Below, piece by piece: positions 37,779 to 46,374 of a DNA stretch of 64,000 bases. Origin of the DNA: Mesobacillus foraminis. GTDB taxonomy: Bacteria > Bacillota > Bacilli > Bacillales > Cytobacillaceae. The translations under genes were made by a program, and so were the position numbers. A model generated the notes under the pieces. It saw nothing but the letters and a program-made list of their open reading frames with translations. It ran no database searches and was not told where the DNA came from. The DNA lies in the NCBI RefSeq assembly GCF_004340465.1, contig NZ_SLVV01000005.1:190024-254023 (forward strand). Direction: 5' to 3'. Position 1 is the stretch's first letter. Every line of letters begins with the position of its first letter.

Positions 37779-38663
37779 TTATTCGCTTTTAGTATAGCGT
37801 ATGGTAATATCCTGCCTGGTACTGTCTGCAGGCGGATTTTCAAATTCAAGCTTCTCCCCATTTACATAGATTTCAGTATCTGGAGCAAAGCCCACAATAA
37901 TGGTCGCCTCTGATTCATTCGTTAAATCAAAGGTTTGGCTTTCCGTTTTCCCTTTTTCCAAAGTTCCCTGGAACAGCGACTTTCCGGAGCCGTTGCTTAT
38001 GCCAACCCAGCTTGCACCGGTTGAGGCCACCTTCAGTTCGAAAGCCTCTGCATTCTTTAACTCATAAACAGTCTGAATGCCGTTCTTTTCCGCGACAGCC
38101 AGTTCCTGTTCCGGCTTTTCAGGCTCCTCGGCAGCTTCTTCCTTTTCATCTTGAGCAGGCTCGTCCGAATTGGCATTATCCTTTGGCTCTGTTTCTTCAA
38201 CCTTTTTTGTTTCTTCAATGTTGACTGGGTTGTTGCCTTCATTTACAGGGCTCTTCGCATCATCATCCGCACTCTTTACAATGAGGTACCAGACTAATAC
38301 AATGACACCAAGGATCACAATCCCAATCAAAAGCTTTGGTAGCAAATCCAATACTTTGGAAGCTCCCGGGGAAAGGTTTTTCCGGGATTGTACACGGGAA
38401 AGCTGCTCCGGCAAATCTTCATTATAAGTAGTCGGAATTTCATTTTTGTATTGGTCGAAGATTTCATCCGGATCAAGACCGACCGCTTCCGCATATTGTT
38501 TAATGAATGCACGGACATAGAATTTCCCCGGCATCATTGTGTAGTTGCCTTCCTCAATGCCTACAAGATACCGCTTCTGAATTTTTGTTATATCCTGCAG
38601 TTCATCAAGGCTCAGACCTTTGTTTTCCCTCTCCTCTTTTAAGCGCACTCCTAACTCTGTCAC
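37779..38663 (-). CDS. ymfM: RodZ-type membrane protein (YmfM)
   Basis: 294 residues from a GTG at 38661-38663 (MTELGVRLKEERENKGLSLD), with GGAAGG 7 nt upstream. An N-terminal Xre-type helix-turn-helix (~1-70, KIQKRYLVGIEEGNYTMMPG), a membrane helix (LLIGIVILGVIVLVWYLIV, ~110-128), an acidic linker (~130-200) and an outer beta-rich DUF4115 domain. RodZ links MreB filaments to the wall-elongation machinery. Its partner type, an MreB-like actin, is also encoded in this window (mreBH). It lies between ymfK and pgsA. Confidence 0.92.
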   Translation of the reverse strand: MTELGVRLKEERENKGLSLDELQDITKIQKRYLVGIEEGNYTMMPGKFYVRAFIKQYAEAVGLDPDEIFDQYKNEIPTTYNEDLPEQLSRVQSRKNLSPGASKVLDLLPKLLIGIVILGVIVLVWYLIVKSADDDAKSPVNEGNNPVNIEETKKVEETEPKDNANSDEPAQDEKEEAAEEPEKPEQELAVAEKNGIQTVYELKNAEAFELKVASTGASWVGISNGSGKSLFQGTLEKGKTESQTFDLTNESEATIIVGFAPDTEIYVNGEKLEFENPPADSTRQDITIRYTKSE

Positions 38664-38682
38664 AATAACACCTTCCAATTAA

Positions 38683-39474
38683 TTAAAAATCGAATCCACC
38701 GAAATCCGAATCTGCAAACATATTGTTTTGCTGAACCACGTCATAAACGATTTCTTCATCCGGATCATTTCGGAGTTCAATAATATAATCAAAATCATTG
38801 ATTGTATATTCAGTATTCTGAACAAATATATCCGGATGTTCCACTACCTTGACTGCGGGCATTCTCATAATTTCCCTGACCAGCTGCCAATGCCGCTCAT
38901 TGGCCCTTCTTGTCGAAACAATCCCGTCAAGGATGTACAGATTGTCTGCATTGTATTCGTCTTCGATCAGCTGGTTTCGGATTGTTTGCTTTAACAGGGT
39001 GGAAGATACAAACAGCCATCTTTTGTTTGCACACACACTGGCAGCGACAACCGACTCTGTCTTTCCAACCCTCGGCATGCCCCTGATGCCAATCAGCTTA
39101 TGTCCTTCCTGCTTAAACAATTCTGCCATAAAATCGACCAGTAGTCCAAGTTCATTGCGTACGAACCGGAAAGTTTTTTTATCATCGGCATCCCTTTGAA
39201 TATACCGGCCATGCCTCACCGCCAAACGGTCCCTGAGCTTCGGCTCACGAAGCTTTATTACTTTTATCGTGTCCATTGTATGTAAAATTGACTCCAGCCT
39301 GACAATTTGTTCATCATTTTTCGCAAGAATCAGCAGTCCCCGCCTGCCTTGGTCGACCCCGTTAATCGTGACGATATTGATGGCAAGCATCCCAAGCAAG
39401 GAAGAGATGTCCCCCAGAAGGCCGGGCCGGTTCTTCTGTATTTCATATTCTAAATACCACTCTTTCTTCTCCAT
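38683..39474 (-). CDS. ymfK: YmfK family protein (DUF3388)
   Basis: 263 residues from ATG 39472-39474, 6 nt after GGAGG. The N-terminal ~75 residues (WYLEYEIQKNRPGLLGDISSLLGMLAINIVTING) look like an ACT-type ligand-binding domain. A P-loop-like GMPRVGKTES lies near 130, followed by WLFVSSTLLK. The C-terminal end is acidic (NNMFADSDFGGFDF). Family function is unknown; the combination suggests nucleotide and small-ligand binding. It lies 20 bp upstream of ymfM on the same strand. Confidence 0.88.
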   Translation of the reverse strand: MEKKEWYLEYEIQKNRPGLLGDISSLLGMLAINIVTINGVDQGRRGLLILAKNDEQIVRLESILHTMDTIKVIKLREPKLRDRLAVRHGRYIQRDADDKKTFRFVRNELGLLVDFMAELFKQEGHKLIGIRGMPRVGKTESVVAASVCANKRWLFVSSTLLKQTIRNQLIEDEYNADNLYILDGIVSTRRANERHWQLVREIMRMPAVKVVEHPDIFVQNTEYTINDFDYIIELRNDPDEEIVYDVVQQNNMFADSDFGGFDF

Positions 39475-39604
39475 CAAAACCCTCCTTAATAATAAAGCGG
39501 AGGCGGCTCCTGTGCCGCAATGACCTCATCGTTTGTCTAGCTTCTATAATAAATGATTTTGGTAGAAGATGAAAGAAAAAGCATGAAAAGGAAAGGCAGC
39601 AAAC

Positions 39605-39630
39605 AAAAAGAGAGGCCAAGCCCCTCTTTT
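39605..39630 (-). terminator. Terminator of ymfJ
   Basis: AAGAGGGG / CCTCTCTT stem with TTTTTG on the minus strand, after the ymfJ stop. Confidence 0.75.
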
Positions 39631-39642
39631 GTCCAGCTTTTA

Positions 39643-39900
39643 TTATCTTGTGCCATTATTTTGAACAAGCTTCACCATCATGCTGGCAATCGCATGCTGT
39701 TCTTCTTTGTTCGCAACTGACCATAGATCAGCAAGAACGCGCTCTTGTTCATTTTTGGGATCGACATTCCTGGCTAGGTAGTCTCCTACCTGATAAGCTA
39801 AATCTGTAATAACATTGCTGTTCATACCGTCATCCTGGGCTCTGTTCAGACGGTCACCCAGATAGTCTTTCCATTGTCCCCAGTTATCTAATACAGACAT
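39643..39900 (-). CDS. ymfJ: YmfJ (DUF3243) small protein
   Basis: 85 residues, helical: VLDNWGQWKDYLGDRLNRAQ, ITDLAYQVGDYLARNVDPKN and DLWSVANKEEQHAIASMMVKL are characteristic of DUF3243. No function is established. AAAGGAGG precedes the ATG by 8 nt. It lies between ymfI and ymfK, as in B. subtilis. Confidence 0.93.
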   Translation of the reverse strand: MSVLDNWGQWKDYLGDRLNRAQDDGMNSNVITDLAYQVGDYLARNVDPKNEQERVLADLWSVANKEEQHAIASMMVKLVQNNGTR

Positions 39901-39999
39901 GTTTTGAACCTCCTTTTAAAGTGTTCAAAGTTATTTTGCATTGCCTGTACTCAAAATATGCATGTATGAGCAGAGGGGGAAAAATTTTCACCCAAAGGA

Positions 40000-40722
40000 T
40001 CAAATATGCCACCCGCCATTAATGGAAAGTATCTGCCCTGTTATATAGTCCGCCTTTTCAGATAAAAGAAATTCAACTCCATGGGCAATATCTTCAGGAG
40101 TCCCTAATCGGGCGACAGGAATCTCATTCTTCACGGCGTCCAATTCATCCGGAGAAAAACTGGAGAGCATAGGCGTTTCAATCGCCCCTGGAGCCACCCC
40201 GTTCACCCTGATTCCAGAGGGTGCCAGCTCCTTGCTTAAAGCCTTTACAAATGAAATTTGAGCACCCTTAACCGTGGAATAGACTACTTCGTTTGCCGCT
40301 CCGGTTTGACCCCATATGGAGGTGATGGCAACGATCGATCCGGCTTTTTTGCTGATCAGCTTTGGAAGCAGCAATTTAGTCAGCAATAGCGGTGAAGTCA
40401 CATGTACTTGTATTAACCTGGCCACTTCTGCTTCCTCAACATCCTGGAGGAGTCCATATAATGCATGGCCAGCATTGTGGACAATTCCGTCAAGAGAGAA
40501 AACCTGAGATGCCAGCTCTTTATAGCCAGATGGGGAGGAAAGATCCGCTTTAATAGGGATATAATCACCTTTATATACATCAAGCCGGGAGAGCAGGCTT
40601 AGGATTTCCTTGTGGTTTTGATTGTAATGAACATATAGGGAAAATCCTTCGGCTGCCAGCTTCAAGGCGATGGCCTGTCCTATTGCTCCGCTTGCCCCTG
40701 TGATCAGAATAAATTTCTTCAT
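40000..40722 (-). CDS. ymfI: SDR-family elongation factor P 5-aminopentanone reductase (YmfI)
   Basis: 240 residues of the short-chain dehydrogenase/reductase fold: NAD(P)-binding TGASGAIGQAIA (9-20), NAGHALYG, catalytic Ser (SIWGQTG), Tyr (YSTVKGAQ, YxxxK), and VAPGAIETPM. In B. subtilis YmfI reduces the 5-aminopentanone group on Lys32 of EF-P to 5-aminopentanol, which is needed for swarming. The orthology rests on family and identical neighbourhood. GAGGAG precedes the ATG. It lies 60 bp after ymfH, with a terminator between. Confidence 0.9.
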   Translation of the reverse strand: MKKFILITGASGAIGQAIALKLAAEGFSLYVHYNQNHKEILSLLSRLDVYKGDYIPIKADLSSPSGYKELASQVFSLDGIVHNAGHALYGLLQDVEEAEVARLIQVHVTSPLLLTKLLLPKLISKKAGSIVAITSIWGQTGAANEVVYSTVKGAQISFVKALSKELAPSGIRVNGVAPGAIETPMLSSFSPDELDAVKNEIPVARLGTPEDIAHGVEFLLSEKADYITGQILSINGGWHI

Positions 40723-40755
40723 GCTTTTTCTCCTCTTTTTAACTTAAACTAAAAT

Positions 40756-40780
40756 GGCGCCGGCAGCATGCCGGCGCTTC
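40756..40780 (-). terminator. Terminator of ymfF-ymfH
   Basis: A very GC-rich perfect stem GCGCCGGC / GCCGGCGC, followed on the minus strand by CATTTTAG. Confidence 0.7.
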
Positions 40781-40782
40781 AT

Positions 40783-42075
40783 TTATTTGTTTTTTGGGAC
40801 CACTTGGCAAATGGTAAACCGTTTTTCATCAATAATGCTTCCTGCGGATTCCTGGACATCTTTTACCGTGATCTTTTCCAGCATCGGCACTACATCAAAT
40901 AGATCCATTTCATTAAAAGCATAGCGTGTAAACTGATTCGCTATAAATTCTGGAGAATTGATGGATCTTAAAAATCCCCCAATTTTCTTTTTTCTGGCCC
41001 TTTCCAGATTATCCTCATTGATTATAGAACCTTGTTTGGCATCCAGAAGCATCGCTGTGAGTTTTTCACCAAGCTTTTCAGGATCCGGCGTATCTCCTCC
41101 AACGATGGCAAAACCAAAGCCTTGTTCCTGGGTGTAATCATATGAAAACGAGTCATCAATTAACCCTTCATTATACAGTTCAGTATAATGATCGGAACTT
41201 TTCCCAAAGAGAATATCTAGCAAAATGTTAACCGAAAGCTCCTGCTTCAGCATCTCGGAACCAGTCAAAGTGGAAGGAGGCGACTTAATGCCAACTAAAC
41301 ATTTCGGTGTCTGCACATTCATTTGGAGGACTTGCTTCTTTTTAGCCGACTCTTCTATTTCCTGACCAAAACGGCGCTGAATTTCGGGCTTTGCTGTATA
41401 GTCCTTTTTCTCCTGGTTGGATTTAATTTGGTTCATGATGGCTTCTGGCTCAATTGCCCCTACTACAAACAGCAGCATATTGCTCGGATGGTAAAAAGTT
41501 TCATAGCACTCATAAAGCATATCTTTTGTGATATGTGATATGGATTCAATTGTACCGGCAATATCGATTTTAACCGGATGGTTTTGATACATATTCTCAA
41601 TAACCCCAAAGTATAAACGCCAATCTGGATTATCATCATACATGGTGATTTCCTGGCCAATAATTCCTTTTTCTTTTTCCACCGTTTTTTCCGTAAAATA
41701 AGGGTCCTGTACGAAATCAATCAGGGTCTCAAGGTTTCTTTCCACATTTGAGGTACTTGAAAATAGATAGGCTGTTCTTGTAAATGATGTAAATGCGTTG
41801 GCAGACGCTCCCTGACGGCTGAATTGCTGAAAAACATCCCCATCTGCTTTTTCGAACAATTTATGCTCAAGAAAATGGGCAATTCCATCGGGAACCTTTA
41901 CAAATTCCTGCTTCCCAAATGGCATGAAATGATTATCAATTGAACCGTATTTCGTTGTAAAAGTAGCGTATGTCTTATTAAAACCTTTCTTTGGAAGGAT
42001 ATATACATCCAGTCCGTTAGCTAATTTTTCATAATACAATTCTTCCTGAAGCTGATCGAAAGCAATTTTCTCCAT
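40783..42075 (-). CDS. ymfH: M16 zinc peptidase YmfH
   Basis: 430 residues. The inverted zinc motif HxxEH is present as HFLEH (His67, Glu70, His71), with the distal Glu in YLF-type sequence EKEKGIIGQEITMY. The C-terminal half is the non-catalytic M16 domain. With its partner YmfF, which lacks the motif, it forms a two-subunit processing-protease-like pair. Substrate is unestablished in Bacillus. Its ATG overlaps the ymfF stop (TAATG), so the two are coupled; GGAGG lies inside ymfF. Confidence 0.92.
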   Translation of the reverse strand: MEKIAFDQLQEELYYEKLANGLDVYILPKKGFNKTYATFTTKYGSIDNHFMPFGKQEFVKVPDGIAHFLEHKLFEKADGDVFQQFSRQGASANAFTSFTRTAYLFSSTSNVERNLETLIDFVQDPYFTEKTVEKEKGIIGQEITMYDDNPDWRLYFGVIENMYQNHPVKIDIAGTIESISHITKDMLYECYETFYHPSNMLLFVVGAIEPEAIMNQIKSNQEKKDYTAKPEIQRRFGQEIEESAKKKQVLQMNVQTPKCLVGIKSPPSTLTGSEMLKQELSVNILLDILFGKSSDHYTELYNEGLIDDSFSYDYTQEQGFGFAIVGGDTPDPEKLGEKLTAMLLDAKQGSIINEDNLERARKKKIGGFLRSINSPEFIANQFTRYAFNEMDLFDVVPMLEKITVKDVQESAGSIIDEKRFTICQVVPKNK

Positions 42076-43352
42076 TATTCCCCAGCCTCCATTCCAGTTA
42101 AGAAGTAGATGGTATCAAGGTTCACTTTGTTTGCCACTGCGATGATATCATCCTTTGTTGATTCCTGCATCCCCTTCATCCATTGGTCAAGAGGAACATT
42201 GATCTTGGATACTACATTGTGGTATAAAATTTCAACCATCCCTCTGGCCGTATCAAGGGTCTCCAGCATTTGATTCTCAATGACGGCCTTAGTCTGTTCA
42301 ATTTCTTCATCTGTAAAATCGCCTGAACGCATTGCATCCATCTGTTCTTTGATGATGTTTACAGCCAGCTCAAAGTTCTTGAATTCAATTCCTGACATGA
42401 CCATCATTAATCCTTTGTGGCTTTCTAACCTGGAAGCAACATAATAGGCAAGGCTGGCTTTCTCCCTCACATTGTGGAACAGCTTCGAATGGGAAAACCC
42501 TCCGAAAATCCCATTAAAGACCTGCAGGGCATAGTAATCAGGATCTCCATACTTTATATGAGTGCGATAGCCTATGTTTAACTTGCCTTGCTTGACATCC
42601 TGCTCTTCTTTAACGACCTTTTCCTCGCGGCGGACGCCATCAAGTGAATTGGAATCCTGAGGAACACGATCTGCGAACTCAAACAAGGAAGCAGCTGTTG
42701 TTTCCACTTCTTCAGGAGAGACATCCCCGATTACGTAAAGATCCAGCTCATCCTCGGCAAAAGCTTTTTGATAATATTCAAAAAGGGATACTTCAGAAAT
42801 GTCATCAACCTGATCCAGCTCCCCATTTGCGTGTAGGGCATATGGCTCCCCTGAACACATTTCCTGTACAAGCCGGAAGCTGGAATACCGCATTTTATCA
42901 TCGTTAACAGAATGAATCCGCTGCTTTAACGTGCGTTTTTCCTTCTCAACTGTTTCACCGTCAAACGCATTGTTCTTAATAAGTGGATTCTTAATAATTT
43001 CAGCCAGCAGTTCCAGTCCCTTTTTTAGGAGCGGAGTCTGGTCGCTTAAGAACTTTTCATTTGCAACTTCTACTGAGATGGAGATAATTTGATATTCTCC
43101 TTTTTTGGATACATCCACAAACATACTGGCCCCGTATAAATCATCCAGGTAGGATCTTAAGGCTGCAGTTGAGGGATAATTTGCCGTACTGCTCTGCAGG
43201 ACATAAGGGAGAAGCGCACGCTTGGTTACTGACTCTTTTGATAAAGGCGCCTTCATTTTCCATACCATTGTGTTTGTTTTGTATTTATCCGATTTTACAA
43301 TATGAAGCTTATAGCCCTTCATATCTTTTATAGCTTCAGAAATCACTCCCAT
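42075..43352 (-). CDS. ymfF: M16-family non-catalytic partner YmfF
   Basis: 425 residues of the M16 fold, but the region corresponding to HxxEH reads KRALLPYVLQSSTANYPS, so the zinc site is missing. The C-terminal substrate-binding Arg/Tyr region (NVREKASLAYYVASRLESHKG) is preserved. It probably pairs with YmfH, as alpha with beta in mitochondrial processing peptidase. AAAGGAGG precedes the ATG. A promoter-like TTGTAA-18-TATAGT (minus strand, about 43500-43530) lies upstream. Confidence 0.92.
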   Translation of the reverse strand: MGVISEAIKDMKGYKLHIVKSDKYKTNTMVWKMKAPLSKESVTKRALLPYVLQSSTANYPSTAALRSYLDDLYGASMFVDVSKKGEYQIISISVEVANEKFLSDQTPLLKKGLELLAEIIKNPLIKNNAFDGETVEKEKRTLKQRIHSVNDDKMRYSSFRLVQEMCSGEPYALHANGELDQVDDISEVSLFEYYQKAFAEDELDLYVIGDVSPEEVETTAASLFEFADRVPQDSNSLDGVRREEKVVKEEQDVKQGKLNIGYRTHIKYGDPDYYALQVFNGIFGGFSHSKLFHNVREKASLAYYVASRLESHKGLMMVMSGIEFKNFELAVNIIKEQMDAMRSGDFTDEEIEQTKAVIENQMLETLDTARGMVEILYHNVVSKINVPLDQWMKGMQESTKDDIIAVANKVNLDTIYFLTGMEAGE

Positions 43353-43836
43353 ATGGGTCCTCCTTTTTATTCAGGTGCCTTAAGCAGGCAATGAATGGTT
43401 TATCTGTTTTACCTACAAAGCTTTGATTAATACATCTTATGTATTTCCTTCAAAGGTTATATTTTTATCTTTTCCTTTGTATAAGAACCTATTCCCACTA
43501 TACCTTTCTGTTTTCCATAATTACAAGTAAATGGGCCTCTTTTCGCCCAATTTCTGGATAAATTAATAGCTTCCTTTATAGAAGAAGCTTGAAAAGGAAG
43601 CTAGTTATTGCTTTTTTTCATTGAGATCGCTTAATGATTAATGGCAAAGTTTTTCCTTTGAGACTGGTACAAAAGCTTGTCCTCAAATAGAAAACCTAAT
43701 TGATTTGGATCATCATGCCTTGCATTTTTAATTATTCCTATAAAAAGCACGAAAAAACCCAGGTTTTCCACCTGGGTTTTTGTAAAACACACTATGTGCT
43801 TGATCACCGTTCGCAAGAGGACGTCTCAGGATAGTT
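43353..43836. other. Region upstream of ymfF, left of the repeat array
   Basis: This holds the ymfF promoter region and a stem TAGCTTCCTTT / AAAAGGAAGCTA (43567-43605) with a T-run 8 nt after it on the plus strand. The terminator at 43751-43782 follows, then at 43809-43836 a degraded stretch (GTTCGCAAGAGGACGT...) resembling the end of repeat module B. No gene was seen. Confidence 0.5.
43751..43782. terminator. Bidirectional terminator downstream of the nup operon
   Basis: AAAACCCAGG / CCTGGGTTTT with a 7-nt loop and T-runs on both strands. It lies beyond the repeat array, so nup transcripts may run through the repeats before ending. Confidence 0.8.
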
Positions 43837-43950
43837 GGCGATTCCGCTTTTCTACTTGTCCAGCTCCATCGCCTAGCCCCTCGGGTCATAAGACACTTCC
43901 CTTCAGAAGGCAAAGAACGCCTTCCTGAGGGGCATGTCTTATGCCTGTCT
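43837..43950. repeat. Intergenic repeat, module A copy 1
   Basis: About 114 bp beginning GGCGATTCCGCTTTTCT, containing CCTAGCCCCTCGGGTCATAAG and ending GCCTGTCT. It can fold: CATAAGACA pairs with TGTCTTATG around an inner AAGGC/GCCTT hairpin, and GGCGAT pairs with ATCGCC at the start. It is about 85-90% identical to copies 2 and 3 by eye. Confidence 0.93.
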
Positions 43951-44018
43951 GACTTGCACAGGACGTGCTGACGTCAACGTTCGCCACAGGACGTGGCGGG
44001 TTTTAGTTGACGGTCCTT
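43951..44018. repeat. Intergenic repeat, module B copy 1
   Basis: 68 bp, identical to copy 2 at 44263-44330. It contains two hairpins with the same AGGAC loop (GCAC/GTGC and CGCCAC/GTGGCG) and an outer GTCAAC/GTTGAC stem. Confidence 0.93.
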
Positions 44019-44025
44019 AATACAG

Positions 44026-44138
44026 GGCGATTCCGCTTTTCTACTTGTCCAGCTCCTCCGCCTAGCCCCTCGGGTCATAAGCCACTTCCCTTCAGAAGGC
44101 AAAGAACGCCTTCCTGCGGGAATCGTCTTATGCCTGTC
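44026..44138. repeat. Intergenic repeat, module A copy 2
   Basis: Same unit as copy 1, with CATAAGCCAC and GCGGGAATCGTCTTATG. It is followed directly by copy 3 through an 11-nt linker; module B is absent here. Confidence 0.93.
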
Positions 44139-44149
44139 AGGGCTGAACA

Positions 44150-44262
44150 GGCGATTCCGCTTTTCTTTTGTCCAGCTCCTCCGCCTAGCCCCTCGGGTCA
44201 TAAGCCATTCCCCTTCTGAAGGCAAAGAACGCCTTCCTGCGGGGACTGTCTTATGCCTGTCT
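44150..44262. repeat. Intergenic repeat, module A copy 3
   Basis: Same unit with CTTTTGTCC instead of CTACTTGTCC, and CCATTCCCCTTCTGAAGGC paired with GCCTTCCTGCGGGGACTG. The substitutions in its two arms partly compensate each other. Confidence 0.93.
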
Positions 44263-44330
44263 GACTTGCACAGGACGTGCTGACGTCAACGTTCGCCACA
44301 GGACGTGGCGGGTTTTAGTTGACGGTCCTT
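44263..44330. repeat. Intergenic repeat, module B copy 2
   Basis: Identical over all 68 bp to the copy at 43951-44018, while the A modules around them have diverged. Confidence 0.93.
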
Positions 44331-44337
44331 TATACAA

Positions 44338-44357
44338 GGCGGATCCGCTTTTCTTTT
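44338..44357. repeat. Truncated module A copy 4, abutting the nupQ stop codon
   Basis: GGCGGATCCGCTTTTCTTTT matches the first 20 bp of module A and stops at the nupQ stop codon. Two bases of that TAA stop lie within the repeat-like sequence. Confidence 0.7.
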
Positions 44358-45315
44358 ACCTGCTACCCTTTATATAGTGCGTTCCGGATGCCTTTGGCGC
44401 ATCTGCGCGTCCGATAAAGCCTGTCAACGCCAGGATTGTCAATACATACGGTGCAATTAACAAGTATACATTTGGAATGTTCTCGAGGAAAGGCAGGCTC
44501 TTTCCGATGATACTCAAGCTCTGTGCAAAACCGAAGAAAATCGCTGCACCCATCGCTCCCAGCGGATGCCACTTTCCGAAGATCATCGCCGCCAGCGCCA
44601 TAAAGCCTTGTCCGCTGATGGTTGCGTGACTGAAGTCAGAAGAAATGGACTGAGCATATACAGCACCGCCTAGTCCTCCTAACGCTCCAGAGAGAATGAC
44701 TCCGATATATCGCATTTTTGTTACATTGATACCCATTGTATCGGCTGCCATCGGATGCTCCCCGACCGAACGGAGGCGCAGGCCAAACGGTGTCTTGTAG
44801 ATAACAAACCATACAATTATCGCGATAATAATCGCAACATAGGATGTCCAGTACGTATTCGAAAAGAACAAATCGCCGATCACTGGAATGCTGCTTAATA
44901 CCGGAATGTCAATTTTGCTAAACCCTTCCTGGATAATGTCTGTTTGTCCTTTATCATAGATCAATTTTACCAGGAACAAAGTTACCCCTACTGCAAGGAG
45001 ATTGATAGCAACCCCCGAAACGGTATGATCGGCTCGGAAGGTGATCGATGCTACGGCATGCAGCATGGAAAATACCGCTCCCGCAGCCATCGCAACCAAA
45101 AGGGCAACCCATGGAGTCATATTTCCAAGAGTATCAACAGTACTGAGATTGAAAACAATGGCTGTAAAGGCGCCGATTACCATCAAGCCTTCGAGCCCGA
45201 TGTTAACAACCCCGGATCTTTCGGAGAATATACCACCTAATGCAGTGAGAATAAGTGGTGCTGCCCAAAGTAAAGTAGATGGGATAATAATTAAAAGGAT
45301 ATCCATCAAGCCCAC
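44356..45315 (-). CDS. nupQ: Nucleoside ABC transporter permease NupQ (YufQ-like)
   Basis: 319 residues with about 9 membrane helices of the BPD-transp-2 type (LILTALGGIFSERSGVVNIGLEGLMVIGAF; GALGGLGGAVYAQSIS). One of the two permeases of a BMP-type importer, guanosine-specific in B. subtilis (NupNOPQ). Starts at GTG immediately after the nupP stop, 8 nt after GGGGG. Its end borders a truncated repeat. Confidence 0.9.
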   Translation of the reverse strand: MGLMDILLIIIPSTLLWAAPLILTALGGIFSERSGVVNIGLEGLMVIGAFTAIVFNLSTVDTLGNMTPWVALLVAMAAGAVFSMLHAVASITFRADHTVSGVAINLLAVGVTLFLVKLIYDKGQTDIIQEGFSKIDIPVLSSIPVIGDLFFSNTYWTSYVAIIIAIIVWFVIYKTPFGLRLRSVGEHPMAADTMGINVTKMRYIGVILSGALGGLGGAVYAQSISSDFSHATISGQGFMALAAMIFGKWHPLGAMGAAIFFGFAQSLSIIGKSLPFLENIPNVYLLIAPYVLTILALTGFIGRADAPKASGTHYIKGSR

Positions 45316-46374
45316 TTATTTCACCCCCTTCTTGCTCATTCTTTGAATGAACCATCGAATAATATAGCTTGAAGCAACAAAGAAAATTATAAGGGCAATT
45401 ATGATATCGACCAATTCGTTTGGAATACCAGCTTCAAGCGGCATGTTCAATGCGCCGACCTTCAGGCTTCCAAAAAGAAATGCCGCAAGAACTACACCGA
45501 TTGCTGTATTTCCTCCCAGTAGAGCCACAGCGATACCATCGAAGCCGACTCCTGTAAATCCGCTCTTGATTGCTGTATAGCCGAATGTTCCCAGACCTTC
45601 CATAGCACCTGCGAGCCCTGCAAAAGTCCCGGAAATAACCATTGATAAAATAATATTATTCTTTACGTTCATACCTGCATATTGTGAAGCGTGCTCGTTA
45701 AATCCTACTGCTCGAAGTTCAAACCCTTTTGTCGTTTTTTCAAGGATAAACCACATCAGAATGGCACAGATGACGGCTATAAATATTCCCCAGTGAAGAC
45801 GGGAATACTCTGTCAAACCCTCAAAGAATGGAGATCGGAGGGAAGCAGTGTCTGCAATATTTTCTGAACGTTCTTTTCCTTCTGATAAAACTGTACGAAT
45901 TACATTATTGGTCACATGAAGTGCCACATAGTTCATCATGATGGTTACGATAACCTCATGGACCCTGAACTTAGCCTTTAGATAACCAGGTATAAAGGCC
46001 CATAATGCACCAGCAGCTGCCGCAGCAAGAATGGCGAGCGGCAGGTGAATGACTTTAGGCAGATCGAAGGATACCCCTACCCAGACGGCTGCAAGCCAGC
46101 CAACGATCAGCTGTCCCTCTACCCCGATATTGAATAGTCCTGTCCTAAATGCAAAAGCTACAGCAAGACCAGCAAGGATATAGGGGGTAACCTGTCGAAT
46201 GACTTCACCCGTAAAGTAAACATCTCCAAATGCACCATTCCATAGTGCGGTATAGCCCGCTGCCGCATCGTATCCGCTGGCAACCATGATAATCGTCCCT
46301 ACCAGGATTCCCAGCAGGACGGCTATGACAGGGACAAGTATATTTTTCGTCCGGTTAGACATTCGTTTCTTCAC
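45316..46374 (-). CDS. nupP: Nucleoside ABC transporter permease NupP (YufP-like)
   Basis: 352 residues with about 9-10 membrane helices. It contains LAVAFAFRTGLFNIGVEGQLIVGW and SGTFAGLAGAMEGLGTFGY, the permease motifs contacting the ATPase. The GTG at 46372-46374 lies 20 bp inside the end of nupO; an ATG four codons later (MSNRTKN) is the alternative start. Forms the channel with NupQ. Confidence 0.9.
   Translation of the reverse strand: MKKRMSNRTKNILVPVIAVLLGILVGTIIMVASGYDAAAGYTALWNGAFGDVYFTGEVIRQVTPYILAGLAVAFAFRTGLFNIGVEGQLIVGWLAAVWVGVSFDLPKVIHLPLAILAAAAAGALWAFIPGYLKAKFRVHEVIVTIMMNYVALHVTNNVIRTVLSEGKERSENIADTASLRSPFFEGLTEYSRLHWGIFIAVICAILMWFILEKTTKGFELRAVGFNEHASQYAGMNVKNNIILSMVISGTFAGLAGAMEGLGTFGYTAIKSGFTGVGFDGIAVALLGGNTAIGVVLAAFLFGSLKVGALNMPLEAGIPNELVDIIIALIIFFVASSYIIRWFIQRMSKKGVK

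Noticed and set aside
43974-44225. Open frames inside the repeat array giving arginine- and tryptophan-rich peptides (containing MTRGARRRSW)
   Set aside because: They arise from the repeat units, recur in each copy, and lack ribosome-binding sites; they are artefacts of the structured repeat.
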